A DNA stretch of 22,792 bases from 66-474 sp051954935 (GTDB lineage: Bacteria; Pseudomonadota; Gammaproteobacteria; Xanthomonadales; Rhodanobacteraceae): NCBI GenBank assembly GCA_051954935.1, contig JBQCHG010000022.1:1-22792 (forward strand), given 5' to 3'. Below, piece after piece: positions 14,825 to 22,116 of the stretch (positions are counted from its first letter, which is position 1; every line of letters begins with the position of its first letter). Below the pieces are notes generated by a model, which did no database searches, was not told where the DNA came from, and saw only the letters and a program-made list of their open reading frames with translations. Made by a program: the position numbers and the translations under genes.

Positions 14825-15640
14825 TCATTTGAATCCCCGCTCCGCTCGTATCCGCTCCCACGCCGCATTGATCTCGCTGGCGCGCTGTTCGGCGCGCTTG
14901 CGCATGTCTTCCGGCAGGCTGCCCAGGCGATCCGGATGGTGCTCGCTGATCAGCTTGCGATAGGCGCGCTTGACGGTGCGTTCGTCGGAATCGGGTGGTA
15001 CCCCCAACACCGTGTATGGATCGAGACCATCACGCGGAGGTGGTTGCCCGCGGCCGTTCCCCGCGTGCGCGTAGGCGCCCGCGCCGGCTCCCGAGCCGGG
15101 CGCGTTCCAGACGAAACCCTTCATCGCCAGCAGCGCCATCAGCTGCAGTTCGCTCACGTGCAGCGACCAGGCCAATCGCCGCAGCAGCTTCATCTTCTCC
15201 GGCGAGGGTGGCCCGTCCGCCAGCGCGGTATCGGCCACCATGTCCAGCAGCGGCATCACGTAACTGCGGCGCAGCGCGCACCAGGTGCGCAGGTCGCCGA
15301 TCGCGAGGCTGGATTCGTAACCGGGCGCCTTGCCCTTGTTGAACGCCTCGATCGCGCGGCGGCGCCACAGCGCATCCAGGTTCAACCGCGCCATCAATCG
15401 CTCGCTGACTGCGATCTCGGCCTCCGACACGCGACCATCGGTTTTCGAAATCGCCCCCAGCAGCGCGAACAGCGGCTCGACGAAACCCAGTGGCTCGCCG
15501 CCGCGCGCGAAGGTGCGCAGCATGGCGATGTCCACGAGATGGCCGATGACGAGGCCGATGATCGCGGCGCCGAAATTCCTGAAGACTAGCAGGCCGATCA
15601 GGAACCCGACCAGCTTGCCGATGTAATGCAGGCCGCGCAC
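14825..15640 (-). CDS. djlA: DjlA-type membrane J-domain co-chaperone
   Basis: A 271-residue inner-membrane DnaK co-chaperone. An N-terminal membrane segment (about 8-40, glycine-rich GFLIGLLVF...AAIIGLVIG) is followed by a TerB-like helical domain (about 50-180) containing ISKTDGRVSEAEI, a flexible Gly/Ala-rich linker (about 183-203) and a C-terminal J domain (LDPYTVLGVPPDSDERTVKRAYRK, then SEHHPDRL with the essential HPD). The start is a GTG one base after the stop of the cytochrome c gene, so translation is likely coupled. In E. coli DjlA affects envelope stress signalling; a link here is only inferred. Confidence 0.93.
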   Translation of the reverse strand: MRGLHYIGKLVGFLIGLLVFRNFGAAIIGLVIGHLVDIAMLRTFARGGEPLGFVEPLFALLGAISKTDGRVSEAEIAVSERLMARLNLDALWRRRAIEAFNKGKAPGYESSLAIGDLRTWCALRRSYVMPLLDMVADTALADGPPSPEKMKLLRRLAWSLHVSELQLMALLAMKGFVWNAPGSGAGAGAYAHAGNGRGQPPPRDGLDPYTVLGVPPDSDERTVKRAYRKLISEHHPDRLGSLPEDMRKRAEQRASEINAAWERIRAERGFK

Positions 15641-15641
15641 G

Positions 15642-15950
15642 TCAGTTGCCCGCCCGTGCCGGCGCGCACGGCAGTTGCGAATACCAGCGCGCCAGTTGCT
15701 GCAATTCGTTTTCCGACAACGGACCGATCGCCGCGCGCATCACCGCTACATCGCGCGCGCCGCTCCGGTAGGCATGCAGCGCTGTCATCAGGTACTGGTA
15801 ATTCTGCCCCGCCAGGTTCGGCGCGCCGGGAATGCGTGCGTGCCCGTCCGCGCCATGGCACGCGGCGCACAGGCCCAGCCGCGCGGGCGGCGTCGCGGCA
15901 ACAGCGCCGGTTGCGGCGAGGGCGAGAGCAAGAAACAGGGCGATTCGCAT
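15642..15950 (-). CDS. Small periplasmic cytochrome c, single haem
   Basis: A 102-residue secreted c-type cytochrome. The signal peptide MRIALFLALALAATGAVA is followed by the haem-binding CAACH at 28-32 and a likely distal Met71 (AVMRAAIGPL). The segments GADGHARIPGAPNLAGQN and LQQLARWYSQL are those of cytochrome c4/c5-like domains. The start ATG at 15950 is chosen because it begins the signal peptide; the frame runs on to 16127 into the purC promoter. Its ribosome site is weak. An extra Cys95 lies near the C-terminus. It is divergent from purC and immediately precedes djlA. The electron-transfer partners are unknown. Confidence 0.92.
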   Translation of the reverse strand: MRIALFLALALAATGAVAATPPARLGLCAACHGADGHARIPGAPNLAGQNYQYLMTALHAYRSGARDVAVMRAAIGPLSENELQQLARWYSQLPCAPARAGN

Positions 15951-16037
15951 TCGGGCCGGTCGGATGGCGGGACGCGTCAGTTTATCAGCCGAGCTGTCCA
16001 GAATTCCGCACGCCTTCGGCGCTGCTACCGGGCCCGT

Positions 16038-16043
16038 TACAAT
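16038..16043 (+). promoter_or_regulatory. Candidate -10 element for purC
   Basis: TACAAT, matching TATAAT in 5 of 6 positions, lies 25 bases before the purC ATG. The -35 at 17 bases' spacing (TTCGGC) is poor. A purine (PurR-like) operator was looked for and not seen. Confidence 0.35.
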
Positions 16044-16068
16044 TGCGCTTTCCGCCCGAGGCACCCCC

Positions 16069-16965
16069 ATGCCCACCACCCTGCACGGCTCCAACCTGCC
16101 CGGCCTCGAATTTCTGCACCGCGGCAAGGTGCGCGACGTCTACGCGCTGCCGGACGAGCGGCTGCTGATCGTCGCCACCGATCGGCTTTCCGCGTTCGAC
16201 GTGGTGCTGCCCGATCCGATCCCCGGCAAGGGCGAGATGCTCACGCAGATTTCCAACTTCTGGTTCGGCAAGACCGCGCACCTGGTCCCGAACCATCTGA
16301 CCGGCGTGCCGGTCGCGGACGTGTTGCCGGCGGGCACGGACGTCGCGCTGTACGCACGCCGGGCGGTGGTGGCGAAGCGCCTGAAGGCGGTGCCGATCGA
16401 AGCGATCGCGCGCGGCTACCTGATCGGCTCGGGCTGGAAGGATTACCAGGCCACGGGTTCCCTGTGCGGCATCAGGCTGCCGGCCGGCCTGCGCCAGGCG
16501 GAGCAATTGCCGGAGCCGATCTTCACGCCCTCCACCAAGGCGCCGTCAGGATCGCACGACGAGAACATCGGTTTCGATGCGGTGGTGAGGGCGATCGGCG
16601 CGGATCTCGCGGAACAGGTGCGCGCGGCGACGCTCGCGATCTACAAATTCGCCGCCGACTACGCCGCGCAGCGCGGCATCATCATCGCAGACACCAAGTT
16701 CGAATTCGGCACCGATGCCGACGGCAAGCTGTACGTGATGGACGAGATGCTCACCCCCGATTCCTCGCGCTTCTGGCCGGCGGACCAGTACAGGGTCGGC
16801 ATCAGCCCGCCGAGCTACGACAAGCAGTTCGTGCGCGACTACCTGGAAACCCTGGACTGGAACAAGCGCGCGCCCGGCCCCAAGCTGCCGCAGTCGGTGA
16901 TCGACGGTACCGCGGCGAAGTACGCCGAAGCGCTGAAGAAGCTCGCGGGAATCATGCTGGATTGA
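16069..16965 (+). CDS. purC: Phosphoribosylaminoimidazole-succinocarboxamide synthase (SAICAR synthase)
   Basis: Joins aspartate to CAIR in de novo purine synthesis, using ATP. The 298-residue protein is the longer, yeast-like form also found in Xanthomonas, not the 237-residue enteric form. Visible segments: HRGKVRDVYALPDERLL, VATDRLSAFDVVLPDPIPGKG, IEAIARGYLIGSGWKDYQ, IFTPSTKAP, DENIGFD, IIADTKFEFG and MDEMLTPDSSRFW. The ATG at 16069 has GAGG at 7 bases' spacing; upstream frame is open but lies in the opposite gene. It is followed after 11 bases by the DUF962 gene on the same strand. Confidence 0.97.
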   Translation: MPTTLHGSNLPGLEFLHRGKVRDVYALPDERLLIVATDRLSAFDVVLPDPIPGKGEMLTQISNFWFGKTAHLVPNHLTGVPVADVLPAGTDVALYARRAVVAKRLKAVPIEAIARGYLIGSGWKDYQATGSLCGIRLPAGLRQAEQLPEPIFTPSTKAPSGSHDENIGFDAVVRAIGADLAEQVRAATLAIYKFAADYAAQRGIIIADTKFEFGTDADGKLYVMDEMLTPDSSRFWPADQYRVGISPPSYDKQFVRDYLETLDWNKRAPGPKLPQSVIDGTAAKYAEALKKLAGIMLD

Positions 16966-16976
16966 AGGATGACGCC

Positions 16977-17441
16977 ATGCGTACCGTCCACGACTGGTTC
17001 GGCAGTTACAGTTCGGATCACGCGAACGCGACCAATCGCGCGATTCACTGGGTGTGCGTGCCGGTAATCCTGTGGTGCGTGGTCGCGTTGCTTTGGCTGA
17101 TCCCGGTACCACCGGCGATCGGGCGCGCGGGGTTCTGGGCCTTCGTCGCGATGTTCTTCGCGTTCCTGTTCTATTACCGGCTGTCGCGCCCGATCGGGCT
17201 GGGAATGGCGGCGATATTCATCGTTTACGGCCTGATCGCGGAAGGCACGCTGCGCGCGCTCGGGCCGCAGCACCTGCTGTGGCTGGCGATCGGGCTGTTC
17301 GTGCTGGCGTGGATCGGCCAGTTCGTCGGCCATCTCATCGAGGGCAGGCGGCCGTCGTTCTTCACGGATCTCGCCTACCTGCTGATCGGCCCGGCCTGGC
17401 TTGCGTCCAAGCTGATGCGCCGCTTAGGCATCCAGTATTGA
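16977..17441 (+). CDS. Mpo1/DUF962-family membrane protein
   Basis: A 154-residue membrane protein of the family that includes yeast Mpo1, an Fe(II) dioxygenase acting on 2-hydroxy fatty acids. Family-typical features are the N-terminal HANATNRAIHW (His15, Asn20, His24), four hydrophobic helices (about 25-47, 50-66, 73-90 and 98-118) and the late GQFVGHLIEGRRPSF with His119 and Glu122. These histidines are candidate iron ligands. The ATG has AAGGA upstream. Only 11 bases separate it from purC, so the two are probably co-transcribed, though no metabolic link is obvious. Catalysis in this bacterium is inferred. Confidence 0.85.
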   Translation: MRTVHDWFGSYSSDHANATNRAIHWVCVPVILWCVVALLWLIPVPPAIGRAGFWAFVAMFFAFLFYYRLSRPIGLGMAAIFIVYGLIAEGTLRALGPQHLLWLAIGLFVLAWIGQFVGHLIEGRRPSFFTDLAYLLIGPAWLASKLMRRLGIQY

Positions 17442-17449
17442 CCTGCAAC

Positions 17450-17477
17450 AAAAAAGCGCCGGCCTCGCGGCCGGCGC
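17450..17477 (-). terminator. Rho-independent terminator for the 17502-17975 gene
   Basis: Perfect 9-bp stem GCGCCGGCC/GGCCGGCGC with loop TCGC, flanked on the left by six A residues (17450-17455). Read on the minus strand this is a GC stem followed by TTTTTT, 25 bases after the stop of the membrane protein gene. No T-run lies on the plus-strand side, so it is one-directional. Confidence 0.9.
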
Positions 17478-17501
17478 CTGGTGTCGCGGGACAAAGCTGA
17501 T

Positions 17502-17975
17502 CTAGTGGTGCAATGCGGCCAGCATCGCGCCGCCGAACACCAGCAGCACGATCACGCCGATGAGGATGTAGATGATGTACTCGATCAGCGCGATCAGACA
17601 CGCGCGGCCGTAGCTCATCTTGCCGGATGCAGCCATTGCCATCGCGCCGCCATCGGACACCGCCCCTCCGCCCGGGCGCGTGATCAACTGCTGGATCACC
17701 CAGGCGCACACGAAGAAGTTCACCACTCCGGCGGCGAGACGCGCCGGGATAGTCATACCCAGCACCAGCCCGAGCACAATCGCGACGATGAACCCGACAA
17801 TTCCGGCGACGATCTGGGTCACCAGCGCCTTGCCGAACGACGGCGTGAACTTCTCGACCAGTTTCGTTGCCAGCATCAGGATCAACGTGCCAACGATCAG
17901 GCCGACGATGATTCCCACAAGAATGATTCCGAGGCCCATGCCCATCAGTGCACCGAGTCCAGCTCCGTTTGCCAT
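17502..17975 (-). CDS. Four-helix membrane protein of unknown function
   Basis: Not recognised with confidence. The 157-residue protein starts at the ATG at 17975 (GGAGG at 7 bases' spacing, a strong site) with a glycine-rich MANGAGLGALMGMG. It has four hydrophobic segments: about 14-41, 51-76, 82-100 and 125-155. The segments between are short, apart from a Gly/Ala/Ser-rich loop (GGGAVSDGGAMAMAASGK) between helices 3 and 4. It ends ALHH. It is a stand-alone unit with its own terminator; the next gene upstream ends 105 bases away. Yip1-like membrane proteins have a similar look, but I see no diagnostic motif. Confidence 0.8.
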   Translation of the reverse strand: MANGAGLGALMGMGLGIILVGIIVGLIVGTLILMLATKLVEKFTPSFGKALVTQIVAGIVGFIVAIVLGLVLGMTIPARLAAGVVNFFVCAWVIQQLITRPGGGAVSDGGAMAMAASGKMSYGRACLIALIEYIIYILIGVIVLLVFGGAMLAALHH

Positions 17976-18080
17976 GATTTCCCCTCCCGTGATACCGCAC
18001 CCCTGCGGCGGGCCGATCATGGCGGGCGCGCGCGGGCGCCGCAAGACCACCCGCAACAACGCAATCTCCGCCGAGCCCGA

Positions 18081-18968
18081 TTACCTCGCAAGCTCGCGAT
18101 CGAGCAGCGCCGCAAGCCGCGCACCAGCTTCGCGGAGGCGTTCCCCGGCGATCGGCCGTTCGCGCTGGACATAAGCATCGGTGATGGTACGCGTGGACGG
18201 ATACACCGTGCGCGCGATGCGGCAGGATTCTTCCGCCCATTGCGCGGGCGTACCGCCGGTACGCAGCGGTATGCTTTCATCCGCCAGTGCCCGCGCGTAG
18301 CGCGCAGCGGAAAGATGCGCGTCGTCCAGTATCAGTGAATCCCAGACGCGATGCAGGTTGGTGCCGCGATCGTGCCAGCGCACCTGGTAGTCATTGCCGC
18401 CGGCATCGTCGCCGGAGCTGGCGTGCAGCGGCTGGTGCACGTCGCCGACGAAGTGCACCACGAAGTCGAGTGCCTGCGCGCGCTCGGCGTCCGGACGCGA
18501 GCGATCGCCTAGGATCGCGGCGTAATGCGCGATCGCCGCGACCACGCACTGGCCGTTCGCGCAATCGCGCGGCGGATCGTAAAGGCAATCGGGCGAATGG
18601 ATGTTGACGAAGTGCAGGCGCGCGGTGCGCTTGAACAGCGCGGGATCCGTGTCCCGCAAGTCGTCGGCCCAGACTGCGACATCGGAGAGATGACGCACGC
18701 CCTGCACTTCCAGCAGATGCTGGACCTCGGCGCGAGCCGGCGGCGTGAGCTGTGCTTCCGCCAGCCGCGCGACGATGCGATGACCGAGCGGCCCCCAGGC
18801 CAGGACCGGCGTGGACAACGCGAGCAGCATCAGCGCAATGCAGAGGGAATGAAAGATGCGCTGGAACAGGACCGGTCGTGAAATGAGATCGCGAGCCCCC
18901 TCATCCCAGAGGGGAGCGGGAGACAAGCGCGAAGCGCCTGTCGGCCGAGGGGAGACTTGCATGATCAT
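18081..18968 (-). CDS. S1/P1-type zinc nuclease, secreted
   Basis: A predicted periplasmic or secreted single-strand nuclease/3'-nucleotidase with three zinc ions. The mature N-terminus WGPLGHR (Trp58, His63 from the 18968 start) provides the classic N-terminal Trp ligand after the signal peptidase site VLA. Further ligands lie in DLSDVAVWADD-like (HLSDVAVWADD), LHFVNI, HFVGDVHQPLH and the late GGNDYQVRWHDRGTNLHRVWD. The ATG at 18968 overlaps the metallo-hydrolase stop by 4 bases. It gives 295 residues but an odd N-terminus: about 30 residues encoded by an intergenic-type repeat precede the hydrophobic signal core. An internal start is possible, but no good codon with a ribosome site is visible. 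Confidence 0.9.
   Translation of the reverse strand: MIMQVSPRPTGASRLSPAPLWDEGARDLISRPVLFQRIFHSLCIALMLLALSTPVLAWGPLGHRIVARLAEAQLTPPARAEVQHLLEVQGVRHLSDVAVWADDLRDTDPALFKRTARLHFVNIHSPDCLYDPPRDCANGQCVVAAIAHYAAILGDRSRPDAERAQALDFVVHFVGDVHQPLHASSGDDAGGNDYQVRWHDRGTNLHRVWDSLILDDAHLSAARYARALADESIPLRTGGTPAQWAEESCRIARTVYPSTRTITDAYVQRERPIAGERLREAGARLAALLDRELAR
18897..18960. repeat. Intergenic-type repeat inside the nuclease N-terminal coding region
   Basis: CCCCTC-ATCCCA-GAGGGG (18897-18914) and GCGC-GAA-GCGC (18927-18937) with flanking GGGAGA/GGGGAGAC runs resemble short repeats usually found between genes in Xanthomonadales. Here the nuclease frame stays open through it. Confidence 0.5.
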
Positions 18969-19831
18969 AAGCCACCCGCGTCCAGCGGTAGCTTGAGGTA
19001 GCTGCGCCCGTTGTCCTCCGCCGGCGGCAGTTGCCCGGCGCGGATGTTCACCTGCAGCGCCGGCCACAACAGCTTGGGGACCGGAAGCGTGGCATCGCGC
19101 GCCTGGCGCATCGCCACGAATTGCTCCTCGCTCGTGTCACGCGCGATGTGCTTGTTGCCGCGCAACTGTTCCGCGATCGTGGTTTGCGCGCGCGGCGATT
19201 CGCCTGCAGATGGATAATCGTGGCAGAGGAACACGCGCGTGTCGCCGGGCAATGCGTACAGCCGTTGGGCGGATGCATGCAACGTGGCCGCGTCGCCACC
19301 GGGAAAATCGCAACGCGCGCTGCCGAGCGCGGGCGCGAACAGCGTGTCGCCTATGAACACGGCATCGCAGATGCGATAGCTCATGCCGTCGGGCGTGTGG
19401 CCCGGCGTGGCGATCGCCTCGATCTGCAATCCGCCCAGCGGCAGCGTGTCGCCGTCGGCCAGCAGCGCGTCGAACTGCGAGCCGTCGGCAATGAAATCGC
19501 CATCCAGGTTCAGCAGCACCTTGAAGGTGCGCTGCACATCCACCACGCGCGCACCGATCGCGACCTGCGCGCCGGTGTGGCGCTTGAGCCACGCCGCTGC
19601 GGTGAAGTGGTCGGCATGCACGTGGGTTTCCAGGATCCACCTGGGTCCTAGTGCGTGCTCACGCAGGTACTCGAGCAGCTTGCACGCGCTGTCTGTCGAA
19701 ATGCGGCCGCTCGCGGGATCGAAGTCCAGTACCGGATCGATGACCGCCGCCACGGAGCTGCCCGGATCGCACACCACGTACGACCAGGTGGAGGTCGGCG
19801 CGTGGAAAAACGGCGTGACGTGGGGTTGCAT
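18965..19831 (-). CDS. Metallo-beta-lactamase-fold hydrolase, persulfide-dioxygenase (Blh/ETHE1) like
   Basis: A 288-residue MBL-fold protein. The metal motif is THVHADH with His70, His72, Asp74 and His75, followed by His145 in TPGHTPDG, Asp162 in IGDTLF and His204 in FLCHDY. The C-terminal PKLLWPALQVNIRAGQLPPAEDNGRSYLKLPL is typical of Blh-type proteins linked to sulfide and persulfide oxidation. Those are Fe(II) enzymes, so sulfur dioxygenase activity is the best guess, with a glyoxalase II-like role less likely. The start at 19831 (MQPHVTPFF) fits relatives; an ATG at 19861 would add ten residues. Neither has a strong ribosome site. It overlaps the nuclease gene by 4 bases. No rhodanese or quinone reductase gene is adjacent. 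Confidence 0.87.
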   Translation of the reverse strand: MQPHVTPFFHAPTSTWSYVVCDPGSSVAAVIDPVLDFDPASGRISTDSACKLLEYLREHALGPRWILETHVHADHFTAAAWLKRHTGAQVAIGARVVDVQRTFKVLLNLDGDFIADGSQFDALLADGDTLPLGGLQIEAIATPGHTPDGMSYRICDAVFIGDTLFAPALGSARCDFPGGDAATLHASAQRLYALPGDTRVFLCHDYPSAGESPRAQTTIAEQLRGNKHIARDTSEEQFVAMRQARDATLPVPKLLWPALQVNIRAGQLPPAEDNGRSYLKLPLDAGGL

Positions 19832-19884
19832 GGAATGACCGATGGCGCTGCGTCTGGCCATTATGCGCCGAGTTCGGATCGCCG

Positions 19885-19913
19885 CTGAAACCGCCCCGCA
19901 TTGCCGCTAAAAT
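19885..19913 (+). promoter_or_regulatory. Sigma70-like promoter of gapA
   Basis: CTGAAA (19885-19890, 4 of 6) and TAAAAT (19908-19913, 5 of 6) are separated by exactly 17 bases, 43 bases before the gapA ATG. The -10 sits in a small inverted repeat, CGCTA-AAA-TAGCG (19905-19917). Confidence 0.65.
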
Positions 19914-19955
19914 AGCGCGTTCTCCCCCGCACTCCACCGCACGAGGAAGCACCCC

Positions 19956-20966
19956 ATGGCCATCAAGGTCGCCATCAACGGTTACGGCCGCATCGGCCGC
20001 AACATCCTGCGCGCGCTGTACGAATCCGGCCGCCACGATTCGATCCGCGTGGTCGCCATCAATGACCTGGGCGACGCCGAGACCAATGCGCACCTGACCC
20101 GATACGACACCGCGCACGGCAGGTTTCCGTTCGAGGTGAAGGTCGAGGGCGGCGATCTCGTGATCAAGGGCGACAAGATCAAGGTCTGCGCCGAGCGCGA
20201 TCCGTCCAAGCTGCCGTGGAAGGATCTCGGCATCGATATCGTGATCGAGTCCACCGGCCTGTTCACCAAGCGCGAAAAAGCCGCGGCGCACCTTGCCGCC
20301 GGCGCGAAGAAGGTGATCATCTCCGCGCCGGGCGAGGGCGTGGACGGCACCTTCGTCTACGGCGTCAATCACGACCAGATCAAGGCCGGCGACCAGATCA
20401 TCTCCAACGCTTCCTGCACCACCAATTGCCTGGCGCCGCTGGCCAAGGTGCTGCACGAGAAGATCGGCATCGTGCACGGCCTGATGACCACGATCCACGC
20501 CTACACCAACGACCAGGTACTGACCGACGTCTATCACAAGGACCTGCGCCGTGCGCGCAGCGCAACGATGTCGCAGATCCCGACCAAGACCGGTGCTGCC
20601 GTGGCGGTCGGGCTGGTGCTGCCGGAGCTGAACGGCAGGCTGGATGGCTTCTCGATGCGCATCCCGACCATCAACGTGTCGGCTACGGACCTGACCTTCG
20701 TGGCGCAGCGCCCGACCACCAAGGAAGAGATCGACGCGGCCATCAACGAGGCCGCGAACGGCCGCATGAAGGGCGTGATGGCGGTGAACACCCTGCCGCT
20801 GGTGTCGGTGGACTTCAACCACAACCCGGCCTCGTGCACCTACGACGCCACGCAGACACGCGTGATGGGCGGCACGCTGGTGAAGGTGCTGGGCTGGTAC
20901 GACAACGAGTGGGGTTTCTCCAACCGCATGCTCGACATGACCGAGGCGCTCGCGAACGCGCGCTGA
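19956..20966 (+). CDS. gapA: Glyceraldehyde-3-phosphate dehydrogenase
   Basis: Phosphorylating GAPDH of glycolysis/gluconeogenesis, 336 residues. The Rossmann motif NGYGRIGRN is near the N-terminus, and Asp37 in AINDLGD suggests NAD preference. The catalytic Cys154 lies in SNASCTTNC and His181 in TTIHAYTNDQ; the S-loop RARSATMSQIPTKTGAA and C-terminal WYDNEWGFSNRM are intact. GAGGA precedes the ATG at normal spacing. It has its own promoter (19885-19913) and probably ends at the terminator at 21125-21151. Erythrose-4-phosphate dehydrogenase is a close relative, but the sequence reads as ordinary GAPDH. Confidence 0.97.
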   Translation: MAIKVAINGYGRIGRNILRALYESGRHDSIRVVAINDLGDAETNAHLTRYDTAHGRFPFEVKVEGGDLVIKGDKIKVCAERDPSKLPWKDLGIDIVIESTGLFTKREKAAAHLAAGAKKVIISAPGEGVDGTFVYGVNHDQIKAGDQIISNASCTTNCLAPLAKVLHEKIGIVHGLMTTIHAYTNDQVLTDVYHKDLRRARSATMSQIPTKTGAAVAVGLVLPELNGRLDGFSMRIPTINVSATDLTFVAQRPTTKEEIDAAINEAANGRMKGVMAVNTLPLVSVDFNHNPASCTYDATQTRVMGGTLVKVLGWYDNEWGFSNRMLDMTEALANAR

Positions 20967-21003
20967 GTACAGGATGTACGAATCCCGGCCAGCACACGGG
21001 CGA

Positions 21004-21089
21004 ATCGTTGCGCTTGCGAGATGCATTGAATCGCATCTCGCGCAACGATGAGCGCCGGAGGCCGGCCGCTTGCCGAGGCAGGACGCCGA
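21004..21089 (+). repeat. TTGAAT-loop stem-loop element, copy 2
   Basis: Arms ATCGTTGC (21004-21011)/GCAACGAT (21042-21049) and GCGAGATGC (21016-21024)/GCATCTCGC (21033-21041) close on a loop containing TTGAAT. The tail GAGGCAGGACGCCGA (21075-21089) differs from copy 1 by one base. It occupies the gapA 3' region before the terminator. Confidence 0.65.
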
Positions 21090-21124
21090 CGCTAGCGGTG
21101 CGATGAGCCGGGATCCAGCAACCG

Positions 21125-21151
21125 AAAAACCCGCGGCTCCCGCGGGTTTTT
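21125..21151. terminator. Two-way rho-independent terminator after gapA
   Basis: AAAAA-CCCGCGG-CTC-CCGCGGG-TTTTT: a perfect 7-bp GC stem extended by A/T pairs, with a T-tract on both strands. It lies 159 bases after the gapA stop and 81 bases before the haemoglobin ATG. Confidence 0.92.
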
Positions 21152-21231
21152 CGTTTTCGCTTGATCGAAGTCATGGCCGCAGAGGACAGCAGGGTCGAAA
21201 CTTCAATCTGGTTTCTTGTCGATTCGATTCC

Positions 21232-21636
21232 ATGTACGACCCCATTCCCGCCGGCCTGGACGAAGCGCAACTGGCACGGCTGGTGGACCGCTTCTACGAC
21301 AGGATCAGCGCCGATCCGATGCTCGGGCCGGTGTTCAACGCTGTCGTGGAGGACTGGAACCACCACAAGGCGATGATGACCTCGTTCTGGTCCACCGTCG
21401 CGTTGCGCACGGCGCAATACCGCGGCAATCCGCTGGCCAAGCACCAGCCGCTCGGCATCGGCAATGGACATTTCGAGCGCTGGCTCGGGCTGTGGCGCGA
21501 AACCGTGCGCGAGGCGCTGCCCGATCCGGCATCGGCGGAGCTGATGATCGGCTACGCCGAACGCATCGGTTACGGGATGCAGGTTGGGCTCGGTATCAGC
21601 GATCACGTGCGAAGGCGCGATCGAGACCTCGTGTAG
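21232..21636 (+). CDS. Group III truncated haemoglobin
   Basis: A 134-residue 2-over-2 globin of the TrHb3 type. FYDRISADPMLGPVFN (21-36, with the Phe-Tyr pair of the B helix), WNHHKAMMTSFW, KHQPLGI and the F-helix HFERWLGLW with candidate proximal His80 are all family-like. Such proteins bind oxygen or NO; the physiological role in most species is unsettled. The ATG at 21232 gives the normal length; the frame extends to 21070, but that part crosses the gapA terminator. No Shine-Dalgarno is visible (TCGATTCGATTCC before ATG), so translation may be weak or leaderless. The TAG stop lies in a repeat. Confidence 0.92.
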   Translation: MYDPIPAGLDEAQLARLVDRFYDRISADPMLGPVFNAVVEDWNHHKAMMTSFWSTVALRTAQYRGNPLAKHQPLGIGNGHFERWLGLWRETVREALPDPASAELMIGYAERIGYGMQVGLGISDHVRRRDRDLV

Positions 21637-21713
21637 GAGCGTGCTCGCGACAACGAAGTGCGCTTCGTGGCGAAGATCTCCGTGGTCGCGTGCACGCAGG
21701 CTCCTGCGAGCCT
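21632..21713. repeat. TGTAGGAGCG-type palindromic repeat between convergent genes
   Basis: Left arm TGTAGGAGCGTGCTCGCGAC (21632-21651) pairs in part with GTCGCG (21685-21690) and GCTCCT (21700-21705). CGAAG-TG-CGCTTCG lies inside, and AGGCTC-CTGC-GAGCCT (21698-21713) closes the right side. The left edge contains the haemoglobin stop, and the right edge contains the stop of the SirB2-like gene. Confidence 0.7.
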
Positions 21714-22116
21714 ATCGCAGCAGCACGAAGATCCCTCGCGGGTCGTGCGCCACCGCCACGCTGATGATGTAGGCGAAGGTCGCCAGCGCCAGCAGGTAGG
21801 AGGTCGCTCGCGCGCCTTGCGTGTGCGCGCGCTTCAGCGCGAACGTGCCGAGCACGATGTAGGCGACCAGCAGGAACAGCTTCGCGGTCAGCCAGCCGTT
21901 GACGAACGGATACTGGCCGATCACGAACATCAGCGTGATGCCGGCGGCCAGCAGTACCGTGTCGATCAGCATCGAACCGTAGCGCAGGACCGGATGCATC
22001 ACGTGCCGCCAGCGCAGCAATGCGAGTGCGCCGCGACCGAGGAACAGCGTGCCCGAAGCGATCACTGCGGTGACATGGATGTCGCGGATCTCGAGGTAAT
22101 GCGCGGCCAGGCTCAT
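21712..22116 (-). CDS. SirB2-family small membrane protein
   Basis: A 134-residue protein with four hydrophobic segments (about 13-35, 45-67, 77-95 and 105-124). The order IRDIHVTAVIASGTLFLGRG, HPVLRYGSMLIDTVLLAAGI, WLTAKLFLLVAYIVLGTFALKR and a C-terminal hydrophobic helix is that of SirB2-family proteins, whose biochemical function is not known to me. The ATG shares four bases (ATGA) with the stop of the acetyltransferase gene, so it is the third gene of a coupled FAH-GNAT-SirB2 unit. The TAG stop is part of a repeat hairpin. Confidence 0.85.
   Translation of the reverse strand: MSLAAHYLEIRDIHVTAVIASGTLFLGRGALALLRWRHVMHPVLRYGSMLIDTVLLAAGITLMFVIGQYPFVNGWLTAKLFLLVAYIVLGTFALKRAHTQGARATSYLLALATFAYIISVAVAHDPRGIFVLLR

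Noticed and set aside
19659..21026. A 455-residue minus-strand frame across gapA
   Set aside because: Shadow of gapA; no motifs, and it crosses the metallo-hydrolase start.
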